Notes: a model not told the origin generated them from the sequence alone. Positions 8,889-18,665 are shown, numbered from the stretch's first letter. The stretch is 64,000 bases of DNA from C-114 sp963719285 (GCA_963719285.1 CAVRBO010000001.1:1612001-1676000); one strand, 5' to 3'. A program made the numbers and translations.

Positions 8889-9136
8889 CGCGGTCGTGGC
8901 CACATCGGATGCGCATCATAGGCGCGCCGCCCGCCTCGGGACGACTCGAGCGACGTCATCGACAATGACCGTCCACGCCAGCCGTCGGGAGATGCAGGGT
9001 CGCGCGGACCACGGTCGCCGAGGCCGTTCCCCTCATTCCCGGATCCGCCGAGGCGTTCGGCGAACTGGCGAACCCGTACCGGCGCGAGCTCGTGGTGCTC
9101 TGCACAACGGCCGCGAGGGTCGGAACTGTGCGGCCC

Positions 9137-10441
9137 TCAGCGCGTGGCGGGCTCCGTCACGCGGCCAAGGAACAGGATCGCGCCCGTCCTCGTGTCGCGG
9201 ACGGCGAACAGGAACGGCTTGTCGACCCGGAGGCTGACAGACCCGCCGGACACGGCCGCGCTGTCGCGCATGACGACCGCGGTCGCCGCGGCGGCGGTCG
9301 TGCCCTTCTCGTCGACGTCGATGTTGGCCTGGTGGACGACGTTGGAGATGAACAGCCGCTCCTCGGTCGTGATGCCCGAGAAGTCGGCCCGGCCCGCGTC
9401 GAAGGCCAGGGGCATGCCCATCGACGTGAGGGCGCGCACGAGGTCGGCCCGGGTCTCGAGCCCGAACTTCGGCAGGCGCAGGTCGACGTCGTGGGTGTCG
9501 AGCGCGCCGGTCACTTCCGCGAGCATCGCCTCGTCGAGCCGGCTCTCGAACGACGCGAGATCGTCCGGGACGATGATCGTCATCGCCAGCGAGTCGCCGA
9601 CGTACGGGAGCTCGACCGCCCGCCAACCGTCCCCGGCCGCGTACGGCAGAGGCTCGGTGCTGGCCATCATCGGCACCTCGACCGTCGAGCCGTCGAGCTT
9701 CGTGAACGGGCCGGGCTTGGTCAGTTCGGGCGTGAACGGCGTGCGCCAGGGAGCCTTGAGGTAGATCGCGTTGACGAGGACGAGGCGGACCGTGTCGTCT
9801 AGGATGCCGCTCGCGAGGAGTTCGGGGATGCGGGCCTCGGTCTGGTCGCTGACCCACCGGTTGATCGTGACGCGCGCCGCCTCCGTATCGCCCAGGTAGT
9901 CGACGAGCCGGAGGCCCGCGCCATACCGCTCCGCGAGCGTGTCGAGGTACGATGGCACGATGGCCATCCCCCGCTGTGCGAACGGGGCGTTCGCGATGCG
10001 CAAGGTCACCGTGGCGTCCTTGCCGGCCACGTCCTTGTAGGTGCCGCTCCGGGCGGACAGGGCCGCGTCGAGCGCGTTCATCCAGGTGGGGTGGTCGTCG
10101 GAGGAGATCGACCGCAGGATCGTATCCATCTGGGTCGCGGTCTCGCCGCGTGCGCCGTGACGGGCCATGGAAAGCGCGATCGCGACGCTTGCCGGCGAGA
10201 ACACGACGTTGCCCGTGCCCGTCGCGAGCCGGCGATACAGGTCGAGCCCGAAGGCGTTCATCCCGTCGGCCGCCTTCAGCGCATCGGCCGGATCGGCGCT
10301 CGCACGCGGGATCGTCGCCACGGCGAGGTCCGCGTCCGGGCCTGCGGTCGCCCTCCCACTGGGCGCTCCGCTCGCGGCGGCGGAGCACGCCGTACTCACG
10401 ACGACGACGAGCGCGACCAGCGTGAGCAACCGGGGTTTCAC
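9137..10441 (-). CDS. Secreted serpin (serine protease inhibitor), probable lipoprotein
   Basis: A 434-residue protein with a GTG start at 10441 and an N-terminal signal VKPRLLTLVALVVVVSTAC that ends in a lipobox-like Cys. The body is a complete serpin: NVVFSPASVAIALSM near the N-terminus, LVLVNAIYLKAPWRTPF, VPMM, ISNVVHQANIDVDEKGTTAA, and C-terminal VDKPFLFAVRD and ILFLGRVTEP. The reactive-loop hinge EKGTTAAAAT fits the inhibitory consensus (small residues P15-P9), so it should trap a protease by the suicide mechanism. The scissile bond falls near MRDSAAV; P1 is uncertain. It lies 82 bp downstream of a damaged lipoprotein gene, probably in one operon. Bacterial serpins guard against host, competitor or self proteases. 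Confidence 0.92.
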   Translation of the reverse strand: MKPRLLTLVALVVVVSTACSAAASGAPSGRATAGPDADLAVATIPRASADPADALKAADGMNAFGLDLYRRLATGTGNVVFSPASVAIALSMARHGARGETATQMDTILRSISSDDHPTWMNALDAALSARSGTYKDVAGKDATVTLRIANAPFAQRGMAIVPSYLDTLAERYGAGLRLVDYLGDTEAARVTINRWVSDQTEARIPELLASGILDDTVRLVLVNAIYLKAPWRTPFTPELTKPGPFTKLDGSTVEVPMMASTEPLPYAAGDGWRAVELPYVGDSLAMTIIVPDDLASFESRLDEAMLAEVTGALDTHDVDLRLPKFGLETRADLVRALTSMGMPLAFDAGRADFSGITTEERLFISNVVHQANIDVDEKGTTAAAATAVVMRDSAAVSGGSVSLRVDKPFLFAVRDTRTGAILFLGRVTEPATR

Positions 10442-10523
10442 GTCGCTTGGACGCCGTTCCGCGCCGGGCGGTTCCGCCGGGTGCTCGACACCAGGCGCGG
10501 CGCGTGCCGGTCGAGGAGTCCGC

Positions 10524-11035
10524 TCAGCAGCCGGCGGCGTCCATCGCTCCGGAGATCGCGATCTGGTGACCAAGGAACGCGCCGACGGTGCCGACGTTCT
10601 GGTTGTACGCGTCGATGTCGGCCTGGGTGACCGGCGATGCGGCGAAGAGCGTCTGAGCCGCCTTGCCCGCCGTCTCATAGAAGTCGATGGCGGCCTTGGG
10701 ATCGCCCAGCAGCGACGAGTAGGAGTCGAGCGCATGCAGCGTGTGCATGGCGGCCAGGAACTTGTCGAGATCGAGATTGCCCATCTGCTTCGCCTTGACC
10801 GCGGCGATCGTGTCCGCCGTCGTCAGTTGGGCGAGGAACTGCACGTTGATGAGCTCCACGGCGGCCGCCTTGAGGGCGACACAGTCGACCTTCCCGCCGG
10901 CCGGCGCCTGGGTGACGGCCCCGGCGGTCGCGGGCGGGGCGGTTTGGTTGTGTTGGTCGCCGTTCCGCTGCCACCGCCGCAGGCGGCGAGGACAACGGTG
11001 AGGATGAGAGCGGGCAGGAGGAGTTTCGTTCGCAT
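10524..11035 (-). pseudogene. Frameshifted small lipoprotein gene upstream of the serpin
   Basis: The ATG at 11035 opens a typical lipoprotein signal, MRTKLLLPALILTVVLAAC, followed by GGGSGTATNTT. That frame then turns into Arg/Pro-rich sequence. A second frame continues sensibly from about 10945 with QTAPPATAGAVTQAPAGG, then VDCVALKAAAVELINVQF and a helical C-terminal domain ending in AISGAMDAAGC at 10524. Joining them needs one extra base near 10943-10955 (minus-strand CAACCAAACCG), so a single base is missing. The repaired protein would be about 170 residues with two Cys in the mature part. It is either a true frameshift mutation or a sequencing error. The family is not recognised; the layout says envelope lipoprotein co-transcribed with the serpin. 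Confidence 0.65.
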
Positions 11036-11527
11036 CGCCGCATCGTAGCGGTCGCCGGATCGCCGTTCGTAGCGGGAAATCAGTACGCCACCGGACCGGA
11101 CGTTCGACGAGTTACCGCGCTGGCGGGGCGGATGGATGCCCGAACTCGCCCCAAGGGCGCCGCAGCGCTTTGACTGGACCCCGGCCGGTGCCTAGAATCC
11201 GGGTTGGTGGCCCGTCCGTCGCACGGATCGGCCACTCGGATCCCGCTACCCGAGGCTCACGTATGTTAACCGCAGCTCGATCCGCGCCGGCCCACGAGAG
11301 CGTCGAGACACGCGCACGAGCTGTGCCCACTTCGGGGTGATTTCAGGCGGCACCGCCGCCGAGCAGGGACGCAGGGAGCCGTGGGCCAAGGGTCCGCGGC
11401 TTCTCGATTCTCCGCCTCACCGAGGGCGGACCGGACGGGAGGACGCGCCGCGGGATCCCTCGCCGATCGTCCCGGCGCGCCCGGCTCCTCGCCCCGACGC
11501 CACTTGATGCTGGAGCCCCACGTGACC
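11036..11527. other. Intergenic region before the ABC exporter; nothing recognised
   Basis: This 492-bp interval separates the divergent lipoprotein and ABC exporter genes. Short open frames on both strands have Arg-rich, protein-unlike translations. I see no repeat, RNA gene or clear promoter hexamers. The exporter gene could in principle start earlier, in frame from 11381 or 11507. Confidence 0.4.
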
Positions 11528-12394
11528 ATGCCCTCTATCGACGACCGCCCCGTGGCCCGTTCGCGCGCTCCCGAGACAAAGGCGGGCGCCCCGGCCCTCC
11601 TCGTCGACCACGTGTCCAAGTCGTTCCCGGTGGGCCGGCGCAAGGCACCGGTCGAGGCCGTGGTGGACGTGTCCATGCGTCTCGAGCGTGGCGACATCCA
11701 TGGCGTCCTCGGAGCCAACGGATCGGGCAAGTCGACCCTCATCCGCCTCATCGCGGGGCTGCTGACCCTCGACTCGGGCCGGGTCGAGGTCTTCGGCTAC
11801 GACATCGAGCGCGAAGAGCTCCAGGTCAAGCGCCTGATCAACCGGGTGAGCGTCGACGCGGCGTTCTTCAAGAAGCTCAGCCCGATGGAGAACCTCACGT
11901 TCGCGGCGCGGGCCTACGGCCTGGACGTCGGGTTCGCCCGGCAGCGGGTGTACGCGATCCTCGAGCGCCTCCACGTCGGAAGCGACCGGGTGGATCGGCC
12001 GATCGAACAGATGAGCCGGGGGATGCAACAGAAGGTCGCCGTGGCGAGGGCGTTGCTCACGAGCCCGGCCCTGCTCCTCCTCGACGAACCGACGACCGGG
12101 CTCGACCCGCGATCGAAGCTCGACGTCCAGGACTTCATCGAGGAGGTCCGCGCGACGCACGACACCACCATCGTCCTGACCACGCACGACCTCGCCGAGG
12201 CCGAGCGGCTATGCGACTACGTCACGATCATCGACGGCGGGCGGATCGTGGCCGAGGACACGCCCGTGGGCCTCGTCGCGTCGGCCGCGACCCGGCTGGG
12301 CCGCCCGGCGACGCTCTGGGACGTGTTCATGGCCTACACCGGCCGCTCCCTCGACGACGACATCACCGAGGACGGTGAGGAGGCGCTCTCATGA
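11528..12394 (+). CDS. ABC exporter ATP-binding protein
   Basis: A 288-residue ATPase of the DrrA/NodI-like exporter type. Walker A is GANGSGKST, the signature is MSRGMQQKVAVARALL, Walker B is LLLLDEPTTGLDP, and the H-loop is VLTTHDLAEAE. I chose the ATG at 11528 because GGAG lies 12 bases upstream; in-frame starts at 11381 and 11507 would add a Pro/Arg-rich extension of low quality. It overlaps the permease gene by ATGA, so the two are translationally coupled. The exported substrate (lipid, polysaccharide or drug) is unknown. Confidence 0.9.
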   Translation: MPSIDDRPVARSRAPETKAGAPALLVDHVSKSFPVGRRKAPVEAVVDVSMRLERGDIHGVLGANGSGKSTLIRLIAGLLTLDSGRVEVFGYDIEREELQVKRLINRVSVDAAFFKKLSPMENLTFAARAYGLDVGFARQRVYAILERLHVGSDRVDRPIEQMSRGMQQKVAVARALLTSPALLLLDEPTTGLDPRSKLDVQDFIEEVRATHDTTIVLTTHDLAEAERLCDYVTIIDGGRIVAEDTPVGLVASAATRLGRPATLWDVFMAYTGRSLDDDITEDGEEALS

Positions 12395-13194
12395 CGGTGA
12401 TCCGCGACGAGCTGCGAGCGTCGTACGCGTTCATGGAACGGAACTTCAACCTCACCAGGCGCACCTGGGCGTGGGAGGTCGCCTTCCTGGTCTATTCCGT
12501 CGCGGGGGCGCTCTCGATCTCGCTCATCGGAGTCGATCAGGGCAGCAACCGGCTCGTGCTCTCCCTCATGGTCGGGGCGATCTTCTGGAACTACCTGTCG
12601 GTCGTCTTCAGCTGGATCGCCGAGACGATCGCGGTCGAGCGCTGGGAGGGCACGCTCGAGTACACGATGATGGCTCCGCTCCGGCGGTCGTCGCGGCTGA
12701 TCGGGCAGGTCAGTTATGCGATGGTCTATGGCCTGATCCACACGGCCGTCATCCTCATCGTCCTTCTGCTCTTCTTCCCGCAGCTCGACCTGTCCAGGGC
12801 GAACCCGGGCACGGCGGTCGTGTTCATGGCCCTCGGCTCGTTCAGCTTCGTCGGCATCGGGATCCTCGCCGCCATCCTGCCCCTGCTGTACGTGGAGCGC
12901 GGCGCCCAGATGACCTTCGTGGTCCAGTCCAGCCTCCTGCTCGTGAGCGGGGTCTACTACCCCGTCGACATCCTGCCAGGCTGGATGCAGGTGCTCTCGC
13001 ACCTGTCGCCGGCGACCTACGTGCTGGACGGCGTGCGGGCGGGGCTGACCAACGGCGTTCCAGTGACGGAGCTATGGCGCGACATCTGGCCGCTCATCGT
13101 CCTCGGGATCGTGCTGATCCCGTTCGGGCTGTGGGCGTTCGGGCGAGCGGAGCACTACGCGAAGCGGATGGGCAAGCTCAAGCGGGTCGGCTGA
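12391..13194 (+). CDS. ABC-2 type exporter permease
   Basis: A 267-residue membrane protein with six predicted membrane segments, starting inside the last codon of the ATPase gene. ABC-2 hallmarks are an amphipathic N-terminus (YAFMERNFNLTRRTWAWE), a long cytoplasmic loop with ERWEGTLEYTMMAPLRR (the coupling region), and the C-terminal LSHLSPATYVLDGVRAGL before the last helix. With the ATPase it would form a homodimeric exporter. It is convergent with the GH125 gene, 36 bp away. Confidence 0.9.
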   Translation: MTVIRDELRASYAFMERNFNLTRRTWAWEVAFLVYSVAGALSISLIGVDQGSNRLVLSLMVGAIFWNYLSVVFSWIAETIAVERWEGTLEYTMMAPLRRSSRLIGQVSYAMVYGLIHTAVILIVLLLFFPQLDLSRANPGTAVVFMALGSFSFVGIGILAAILPLLYVERGAQMTFVVQSSLLLVSGVYYPVDILPGWMQVLSHLSPATYVLDGVRAGLTNGVPVTELWRDIWPLIVLGIVLIPFGLWAFGRAEHYAKRMGKLKRVG

Positions 13195-13230
13195 GGGCAG
13201 ACCCGACCGGCGCGGGTCGCTCGTCCGGGC

Positions 13231-14574
13231 TCAGTCCAGGAGGCCGTCGAGGGCCGCGCGCTCGAGCAACTCGCCGACGAGCGAATCCGCCCACGCGAAC
13301 CATGGCCGGGTGTACCGCGCGGGGTCGTCGACGTCGAAGGACTCGTGGGCGAGGTACGTGCCGGCGTGGGTCGCCCCGAGGAGGCGGACGGCGGCCAGGC
13401 GCTCCTGGTCGGAGGTCGCCGTCAGGCCGCGGATGGCGACCGCGATCGGCCAGACCCGCCGCGGCCCGGTGTGGGGCGAGCCGACGCCATCTCCGACCCG
13501 ACCCTCGAACCGCCACGGGTTCGCCGGGGAGAGGACCCAGCGCCGCGTGGCGACGTAGATGGGATCCCCCGCGTCGCAGGCGCCGAAGTAGGGCAGCGAC
13601 AGGAGACTCGGCGCGTTGGCGTCGTCCATCAGGACGCGACCGCCGAGACCGTCGATCTCGTACGCCCAGCCGGTCCCGCGCCCATGCCGGGTGGTCCCGT
13701 CGCGGCCGACGGCGGCGCGGATATCGGCCGCCAGCGCTCGCGCGTCCGTGGCCTGCAGCGGGTCGCCAACGGCCGCGGCCAGCGGCGCCACCGCGTCGAG
13801 CGCCGCGGCGAGGGCCAGGTTGACCGGGACGTTGAACGGCAGGTCCGACGCGTCGTCGGACGGGCGGAATGCGCCGTGGACCATCCCGTTCGGGCGACTG
13901 GGCGCACCGAGCCCGTTGTTCGGCACGTGGTCCGTGGGGTCCCCGTCCGGTCGGTGGAAGCGGTACGGACTCGGGCCGGCGAGACGCTGCTCGGTCCGCA
14001 GGGTCCGCAGCGCGGATCCCAGGGCGCCCCGCCAGGCCCCGTCGAACGGCCGGACCGAGTGGCTGGCGTGCCAGTAACCCGCGGACAGTCGGCAGAAGGC
14101 CGCCAGGGAATCCGGTTCCCACTTGCGTTCATGGACCCCCGGCCGCATGTCGGTCTCGTCCGCGGCCCATTCACCCGGCCGCTCGTCGGACAGGAACGCG
14201 TTCGCGTACGGGTCGAGCAGGACCTGGTCGCTCTGGCGGTGGATGACCCCTCGGATCAGCCGGTCGAGCGCGGGGTCGTCCGCGACCGACCCGAGATAGG
14301 GCCAGACCTGGGCGGTCGAGTCGCGCAGCCACATCGCCTCGATGTCGCCGGTCAGGATGAACGTGTCGGGGCGCGCATCGGTGCCGCCGAGGGCGACGGT
14401 CGTGTCGAGCGTGTTCGGGAGGGTGCCCTCGAGCAGGCGACGCAGGCCGAGGTCGGCGATCCGGGACGCCGCGGTCCGGATGCGCCGCTCGATCGCATCG
14501 CTCCGCGCGGCACGATCCGCGGGCGCGGGCCGCTCCCACGGTTCGGTGCCTTGGGTCGGGACACGCCGCCCCAT
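13231..14574 (-). CDS. GH125 exo-alpha-1,6-mannosidase
   Basis: A 447-residue glycoside hydrolase of family 125 (formerly DUF1237). Family blocks in order are TFILTGDIEAMWLRDSTAQV near residue 75, a substrate-side segment with HERKWEPDSLAAFCRLS, NGMVHGAFRPSDDAS (the family's acid region), FNVPVNLALAAALD, and C-terminal YTRPWFAWADSLVGEL. Characterised members cleave terminal alpha-1,6-mannose with inversion. There is no signal peptide, so it is probably cytoplasmic and acts on imported oligosaccharides. Its ATG lies one base after the TGA of the rhamnosidase gene (TGAGATG), and it is the last gene of the transporter operon. Confidence 0.9.
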   Translation of the reverse strand: MGRRVPTQGTEPWERPAPADRAARSDAIERRIRTAASRIADLGLRRLLEGTLPNTLDTTVALGGTDARPDTFILTGDIEAMWLRDSTAQVWPYLGSVADDPALDRLIRGVIHRQSDQVLLDPYANAFLSDERPGEWAADETDMRPGVHERKWEPDSLAAFCRLSAGYWHASHSVRPFDGAWRGALGSALRTLRTEQRLAGPSPYRFHRPDGDPTDHVPNNGLGAPSRPNGMVHGAFRPSDDASDLPFNVPVNLALAAALDAVAPLAAAVGDPLQATDARALAADIRAAVGRDGTTRHGRGTGWAYEIDGLGGRVLMDDANAPSLLSLPYFGACDAGDPIYVATRRWVLSPANPWRFEGRVGDGVGSPHTGPRRVWPIAVAIRGLTATSDQERLAAVRLLGATHAGTYLAHESFDVDDPARYTRPWFAWADSLVGELLERAALDGLLD

Positions 14575-14575
14575 C

Positions 14576-17200
14576 TCAGCGAGGGACCTCGATGCGGTGG
14601 CGGCCCCAGCTGAGCATCAGGCGGTTTCCACCCTCGGACGTCGCCACCCGGACGACCGCCCCGCCACCCGCCCTTGGCCGGCGGCCATCCACCGAGATGG
14701 TCCGACGGGCGCCCGGGACGACCACCTCGGCGAACGTGTTCGGCGGCACGTCCACGGTGACCTCGAGGCGCCGGCGGTCGGCCGTCCACTCGACCTGGTG
14801 CGTGCCGTGAGGCGACTCGTGGGATGCCCGCGCCCACTCGATACCGGCCGCCGGGCGAGGTCGCACGAGCATCGTCCGATAGCCCGGCGCACCCGGTGCG
14901 AGACCCGCGAGATCGCGATGGAGCCAGTCGGCGACGGAACCGAGCGCGGCGTGGTTGAGGGAGTTCATCCCCGGATCGGCGAAGCCCGTCGCCGGGGTCC
15001 AGGAATCCCAGCGCTCCCAGATCGTCGTGGCACCCTGGCGTACCTCGTAGCCCCAGCTCGGAAACGTATCCTGGCGCACGAGTCGCGTGGCCAGCTCGTG
15101 ATGGCCGTGGTCGGACAATGCCGACAGCACGAGTCCGGTGCCCAGGAACCCGGTCAGGAGATGCCCGTCGGCCGCCTCGATCAGGTCCGCCAGGCGTCCG
15201 GCCGCCGCGGATCTGGCGTCGCGCGGCAGGAGCTCGAACCCGAGGGCGAGGGCATACCCGGTCTGGGTCTCCTCCGAGAGCGCCCCGGAGGCGGTCGTGA
15301 ACCGCCGCCTGAAGGCGGCGCGCGCCAGGGCGGCCAGTCGAGCGACCTCGTCCGCATCGTCGTGGCGGCCCAGCAGGCGAGCCATCCGGACGAAGAGCGC
15401 CGCCGACCGGGCCAGGTAGGCCGTGCCGATCGACTCCAGGCTCGTCGGCCGCTCCAGTGCCAGCCAGTCGCCATAGCGACCACCGTGGCGGACGCCGCCG
15501 ACATGGTCGGACCCGAGGAACCGCAGGAACCGGAGCATGGAGTCGTACTGCCGCTCGATCACGCTCACGTTCCCGGTGCGCTCGTGGATGAGCCACGGCA
15601 GGAGCACGCCCGCGTCCGCCCAGCCGGCATTGCCCGAGCCGGTGACGCCGATCCTCGGCGCGACATCGGGATACGCGCCCGAGGGCAGCTGGGCGTCGGC
15701 CAGGTCGATGAGCCACTTCTCGAAGAGCGGCGCCGTGTCGCCGAGGAACAGGGCGCTCGGCGCCATCGCGGCGGCGTCGGCCGTCCAGCCGAGGCGCTCG
15801 TCCCGCTGCGGGCAGTCGGTCGGGATCCCGACCAGCCCGCCCCGAAGCCCCCAGGCGACGTTGCGGTGGACCGAGTTCACGAGCTCGTCGGAGCAGGCGA
15901 ACGAACCGGTCGCCGGGCCCATCGAGCTCACGACGCGCGCCGTCAGTCGGCTCGGATCGAGGACCTCCGCGAGCCCGCCGATCTCGGCATAGCGGAAGCC
16001 GTGGGTCGTGAACCGGGGCTCGAAGACCTCCGATCCCGCGCCGCGGAAGGTGTACGAGTCGGTCTGGGTCGCCGTCCGCAGGTTGGCCGTATAGAGGCCG
16101 CCCTCGGGATCGAGGGCCTCGGCGTGGCGGATGACGATGGTCGTTCCGGCGCTGCCCGAGGCCCGGATGCGGACGTGGCCGGCGATGTTCTGGCCGAAGT
16201 CGACGATCTGGCGGTTCGGCGCGACGCTGGCGATCGTCCGAGGCGCCAGTTCGTCCACGACGCGGACCCCCGGGTCCCGCTGGGCCACGAACCGCCCGCC
16301 CGGTCCGGCCTGGACCACGACTGGTCGCCAGTCACGGTCGCGGAACCCCGGCTCGTCCCAGCCCGCCGGCTCATCGCGGGCGTCGCACGATTCGCCCATC
16401 AGCAGGTCGTCCTTGACCAGCGGCCCGGGATGGGCCCGCCATGAGGTGTCGGTCGGGACGACGAGCCGTCGACCGCCGACGAGGTCGACCTCGATCTGGG
16501 CGAGGAGGGCCGGGACGTCGCCGTACTGTTCGGCCCCGAATTGGCCGACCTCGCCGGCGTACCAGCCCCTGCCGAGGCGCGCGGCGACGACGTTCTCGCC
16601 GCGCCGGAGCAGGTCGAGGACGTCGACGGTGCGGACCTGGATCCGGCGCCGGTAGTCGGTCCAGCCCGGTGCCAGTTGGTCCGCCCCCACGCGGCGGCCG
16701 TTGATGGTGAGTTCGACGAGCCCGAGCGCCGTCACATGAGCGCGGGCGCGAACGGCCGTGCCGGCCAGCCGGAACGCACGTCGCAGGATGGGGCTCCGGG
16801 ACGACCAGCTCGCGAGCGACGGATCGATCCAGCCGATCCATCGGCCGGCCCAGTCGCCGGGCGACAGGAGCCCCATCTCCCACGCTGCGGGCGCGCTCCA
16901 GGGGCTCTCTGCCCCGCGGTCGTCGACGATCCGGACGCGCCAGAAGCGGCGCTCGCGGGAGCCGGGTTCGGGACCTTCGTAGGTCACCGCAGGATCCGAT
17001 CCTGGGTGCGCCCACGCCCACACGATCGCGTCGGGCGCGAACTCGGGGTCGCGGGCGACCTGGACCGTGAACGATCCCTGGCGGGTGGCCGGCCGGGCCA
17101 GTTCGACGCGCCAGCTCAGCCTGGGCCTGGGCTCGTCGAGCCCGATCGGATCGATCCGCTGCTCGGTCCGGAGATGCGTGGCGGCGGGTGACGCCGTCAT
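14576..17200 (-). CDS. GH78 alpha-L-rhamnosidase
   Basis: An 874-residue enzyme with the full GH78 layout: a fibronectin-like N-terminal domain (RIDPIGLDEPRPRLSW), a Bac_rhamnosid_N carbohydrate-binding domain around residues 150-320, an (alpha/alpha)6 barrel and a C-terminal beta-sandwich. The catalytic segment TDCPQRDERLGWTADA holds the acidic residues D467/E468, and TTIWERWDSW holds the presumed base E729. These enzymes remove terminal alpha-L-rhamnose from pectic RG-I, glycosides or bacterial polysaccharides. The ATG at 17198-17200 was chosen because upstream frame is Arg-rich and unrelated to the family. No signal peptide is seen, so it likely works in the cytoplasm on imported rhamnosides. 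Confidence 0.93.
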   Translation of the reverse strand: MTASPAATHLRTEQRIDPIGLDEPRPRLSWRVELARPATRQGSFTVQVARDPEFAPDAIVWAWAHPGSDPAVTYEGPEPGSRERRFWRVRIVDDRGAESPWSAPAAWEMGLLSPGDWAGRWIGWIDPSLASWSSRSPILRRAFRLAGTAVRARAHVTALGLVELTINGRRVGADQLAPGWTDYRRRIQVRTVDVLDLLRRGENVVAARLGRGWYAGEVGQFGAEQYGDVPALLAQIEVDLVGGRRLVVPTDTSWRAHPGPLVKDDLLMGESCDARDEPAGWDEPGFRDRDWRPVVVQAGPGGRFVAQRDPGVRVVDELAPRTIASVAPNRQIVDFGQNIAGHVRIRASGSAGTTIVIRHAEALDPEGGLYTANLRTATQTDSYTFRGAGSEVFEPRFTTHGFRYAEIGGLAEVLDPSRLTARVVSSMGPATGSFACSDELVNSVHRNVAWGLRGGLVGIPTDCPQRDERLGWTADAAAMAPSALFLGDTAPLFEKWLIDLADAQLPSGAYPDVAPRIGVTGSGNAGWADAGVLLPWLIHERTGNVSVIERQYDSMLRFLRFLGSDHVGGVRHGGRYGDWLALERPTSLESIGTAYLARSAALFVRMARLLGRHDDADEVARLAALARAAFRRRFTTASGALSEETQTGYALALGFELLPRDARSAAAGRLADLIEAADGHLLTGFLGTGLVLSALSDHGHHELATRLVRQDTFPSWGYEVRQGATTIWERWDSWTPATGFADPGMNSLNHAALGSVADWLHRDLAGLAPGAPGYRTMLVRPRPAAGIEWARASHESPHGTHQVEWTADRRRLEVTVDVPPNTFAEVVVPGARRTISVDGRRPRAGGGAVVRVATSEGGNRLMLSWGRHRIEVPR

Positions 17201-17309
17201 GCGGCGGGCGCGGTCGGACGACCGCGTCTCGCGCGACACGAAGATCCGCCGCCCGGCCCTGAGGACCGGAACGGCGGATCGAGATTCCAGCAAGGATCGA
17301 CGGTCAGGG

Positions 17310-18665
17310 TTACGGCCCGTTCGCGTCGAGCTTGGCCTGCATGTCGGCCTGAAGGTCGTCGAGCGCCTTCTGCGGATCGGCACCACCGGTGGTGACCGCG
17401 CTGAGGGCGCTACCCAAGCCGTCCTTGAGCTGGCCGTACACGGAGATCATCGGGGTGGTCCAGGCGTCCTTGTGATTGACCAGATCGAGGAACGTCTTCT
17501 GGTGCGGGATCGCGGTCAGGACCGGATCCGTCAGCAGCGACGTCAGTTGGGGGACGCTGGCGTTCTGGATGTCCATCGTCCGCGACGGGTCGTCGGTCAT
17601 GAGGTACATGCCGAACTTCGCAGCAGCCTCAGGGTTCGTGGAACCGGTCGGGATGAACCAGGCGTTGCCGTTGATGAACGCGGCGCCGTACTTGTCCGGG
17701 CTGATCGCCGGGATCGGTGCCGTGTCGTAGTGGAGGTCCGGTGCGTTGGCCGAGAGGTAGGCCGCGCCGTTCTCCCACTCGCCGTAGATCGCCATCGCGA
17801 GCTGCCCGGTCTGCATCAGCCCCGCGTCTCCGCCCGTCCGGGTGGAGATGAGGTTGGTCATCGCGTTCTTCTTGTTGTAGGTGTCGTACCACTTCTTGTA
17901 CCAGTTGAACCACGCGACGCACTCAGGGCTGTTCACCGTGATCTTGTTGGATGCGGCGTCATAGAACTGGCAGTTGAAGAGGTTCGAGGTGGACTCGAGG
18001 TTCCGGTCGGGATCGTCGGGGATGAACCCGGCAACGGCGAGGGATCCGTCGGCATTGAACTTCGTGAGCTTGGCCGCGTAGTCCCAGAGCTGGTCCGGGG
18101 TCGTCGGCGGCTTGGTCGGGTCGAGGCCCGCCGCGGTGAACATGTCGGTGTTGTAGTAGAGGCCCCATGTGTCCTGGCCGAAGGGAAGCCCGTAGAGCTT
18201 GCCCTGGTAGGTCACCCAGTTGAGCGACGACGGGATGATGTCGCTCTTGTCGGCGCCGATCTTGGTCAGGATGTCGTCGAGCGGCTGGATGACCTTGTCG
18301 TGGGCGAAGCCGGCGATCGCGCCGTTGTCGCACATGATCACCATGTCGGGCGGAGCGCCACCGGCGACGGCCGCAGCGATCTCCTCGGTCTTGATGTTGC
18401 CGCTGATGCCCTTGACCTGGATCTCGGGGTGCGCGGAGTTCCAGGCCTGGATGACCTTCTCCATCGCCTTGACTTCACCCTCGCCGCCCCAGCAGTAGCG
18501 GAGCGTGAGGGTGACGACGGGCGTGGGCTCGCTGGGTGGGGGCGCCTGCGTGGCGCCGGATGCCGTGCCGGGCGCGGCGGTCGGTGGTTCGGGTGTCGCG
18601 GTCGATCCACAGGCGGTGGCGAGCAGCACGCTCGCCATCGCCAACCCGACGAACCTCTTTCGCAT
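17310..18665 (-). CDS. ABC transporter sugar-binding lipoprotein
   Basis: A 451-residue family 1 extracellular solute-binding protein. The signal MRKRFVGLAMASVLLATAC ends at a lipidation Cys and is followed by a Pro/Thr/Ala-rich tether. Typical fold segments are KVIQAWNSAHPEIQVKG, LPFGQDTWGLYYNTDMFTAA (the hinge region of sugar-binding proteins), GQLAMAIYGEWENG and GNAWFIPTGSTNPEAA. It sits directly after the two permease genes (70 bp) and before the rhamnosidase gene. The context suggests rhamnose- or mannose-containing oligosaccharides as ligand, by inference only. Confidence 0.92.
   Translation of the reverse strand: MRKRFVGLAMASVLLATACGSTATPEPPTAAPGTASGATQAPPPSEPTPVVTLTLRYCWGGEGEVKAMEKVIQAWNSAHPEIQVKGISGNIKTEEIAAAVAGGAPPDMVIMCDNGAIAGFAHDKVIQPLDDILTKIGADKSDIIPSSLNWVTYQGKLYGLPFGQDTWGLYYNTDMFTAAGLDPTKPPTTPDQLWDYAAKLTKFNADGSLAVAGFIPDDPDRNLESTSNLFNCQFYDAASNKITVNSPECVAWFNWYKKWYDTYNKKNAMTNLISTRTGGDAGLMQTGQLAMAIYGEWENGAAYLSANAPDLHYDTAPIPAISPDKYGAAFINGNAWFIPTGSTNPEAAAKFGMYLMTDDPSRTMDIQNASVPQLTSLLTDPVLTAIPHQKTFLDLVNHKDAWTTPMISVYGQLKDGLGSALSAVTTGGADPQKALDDLQADMQAKLDANGP

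Noticed and set aside
13195..13230. Bidirectional terminator between the ABC permease and GH125
   Set aside because: Only a 6-bp stem (GACCCG/CGGGTC) with a 7-base loop is seen, overlapping the permease stop region; too weak to call in such GC-rich DNA.
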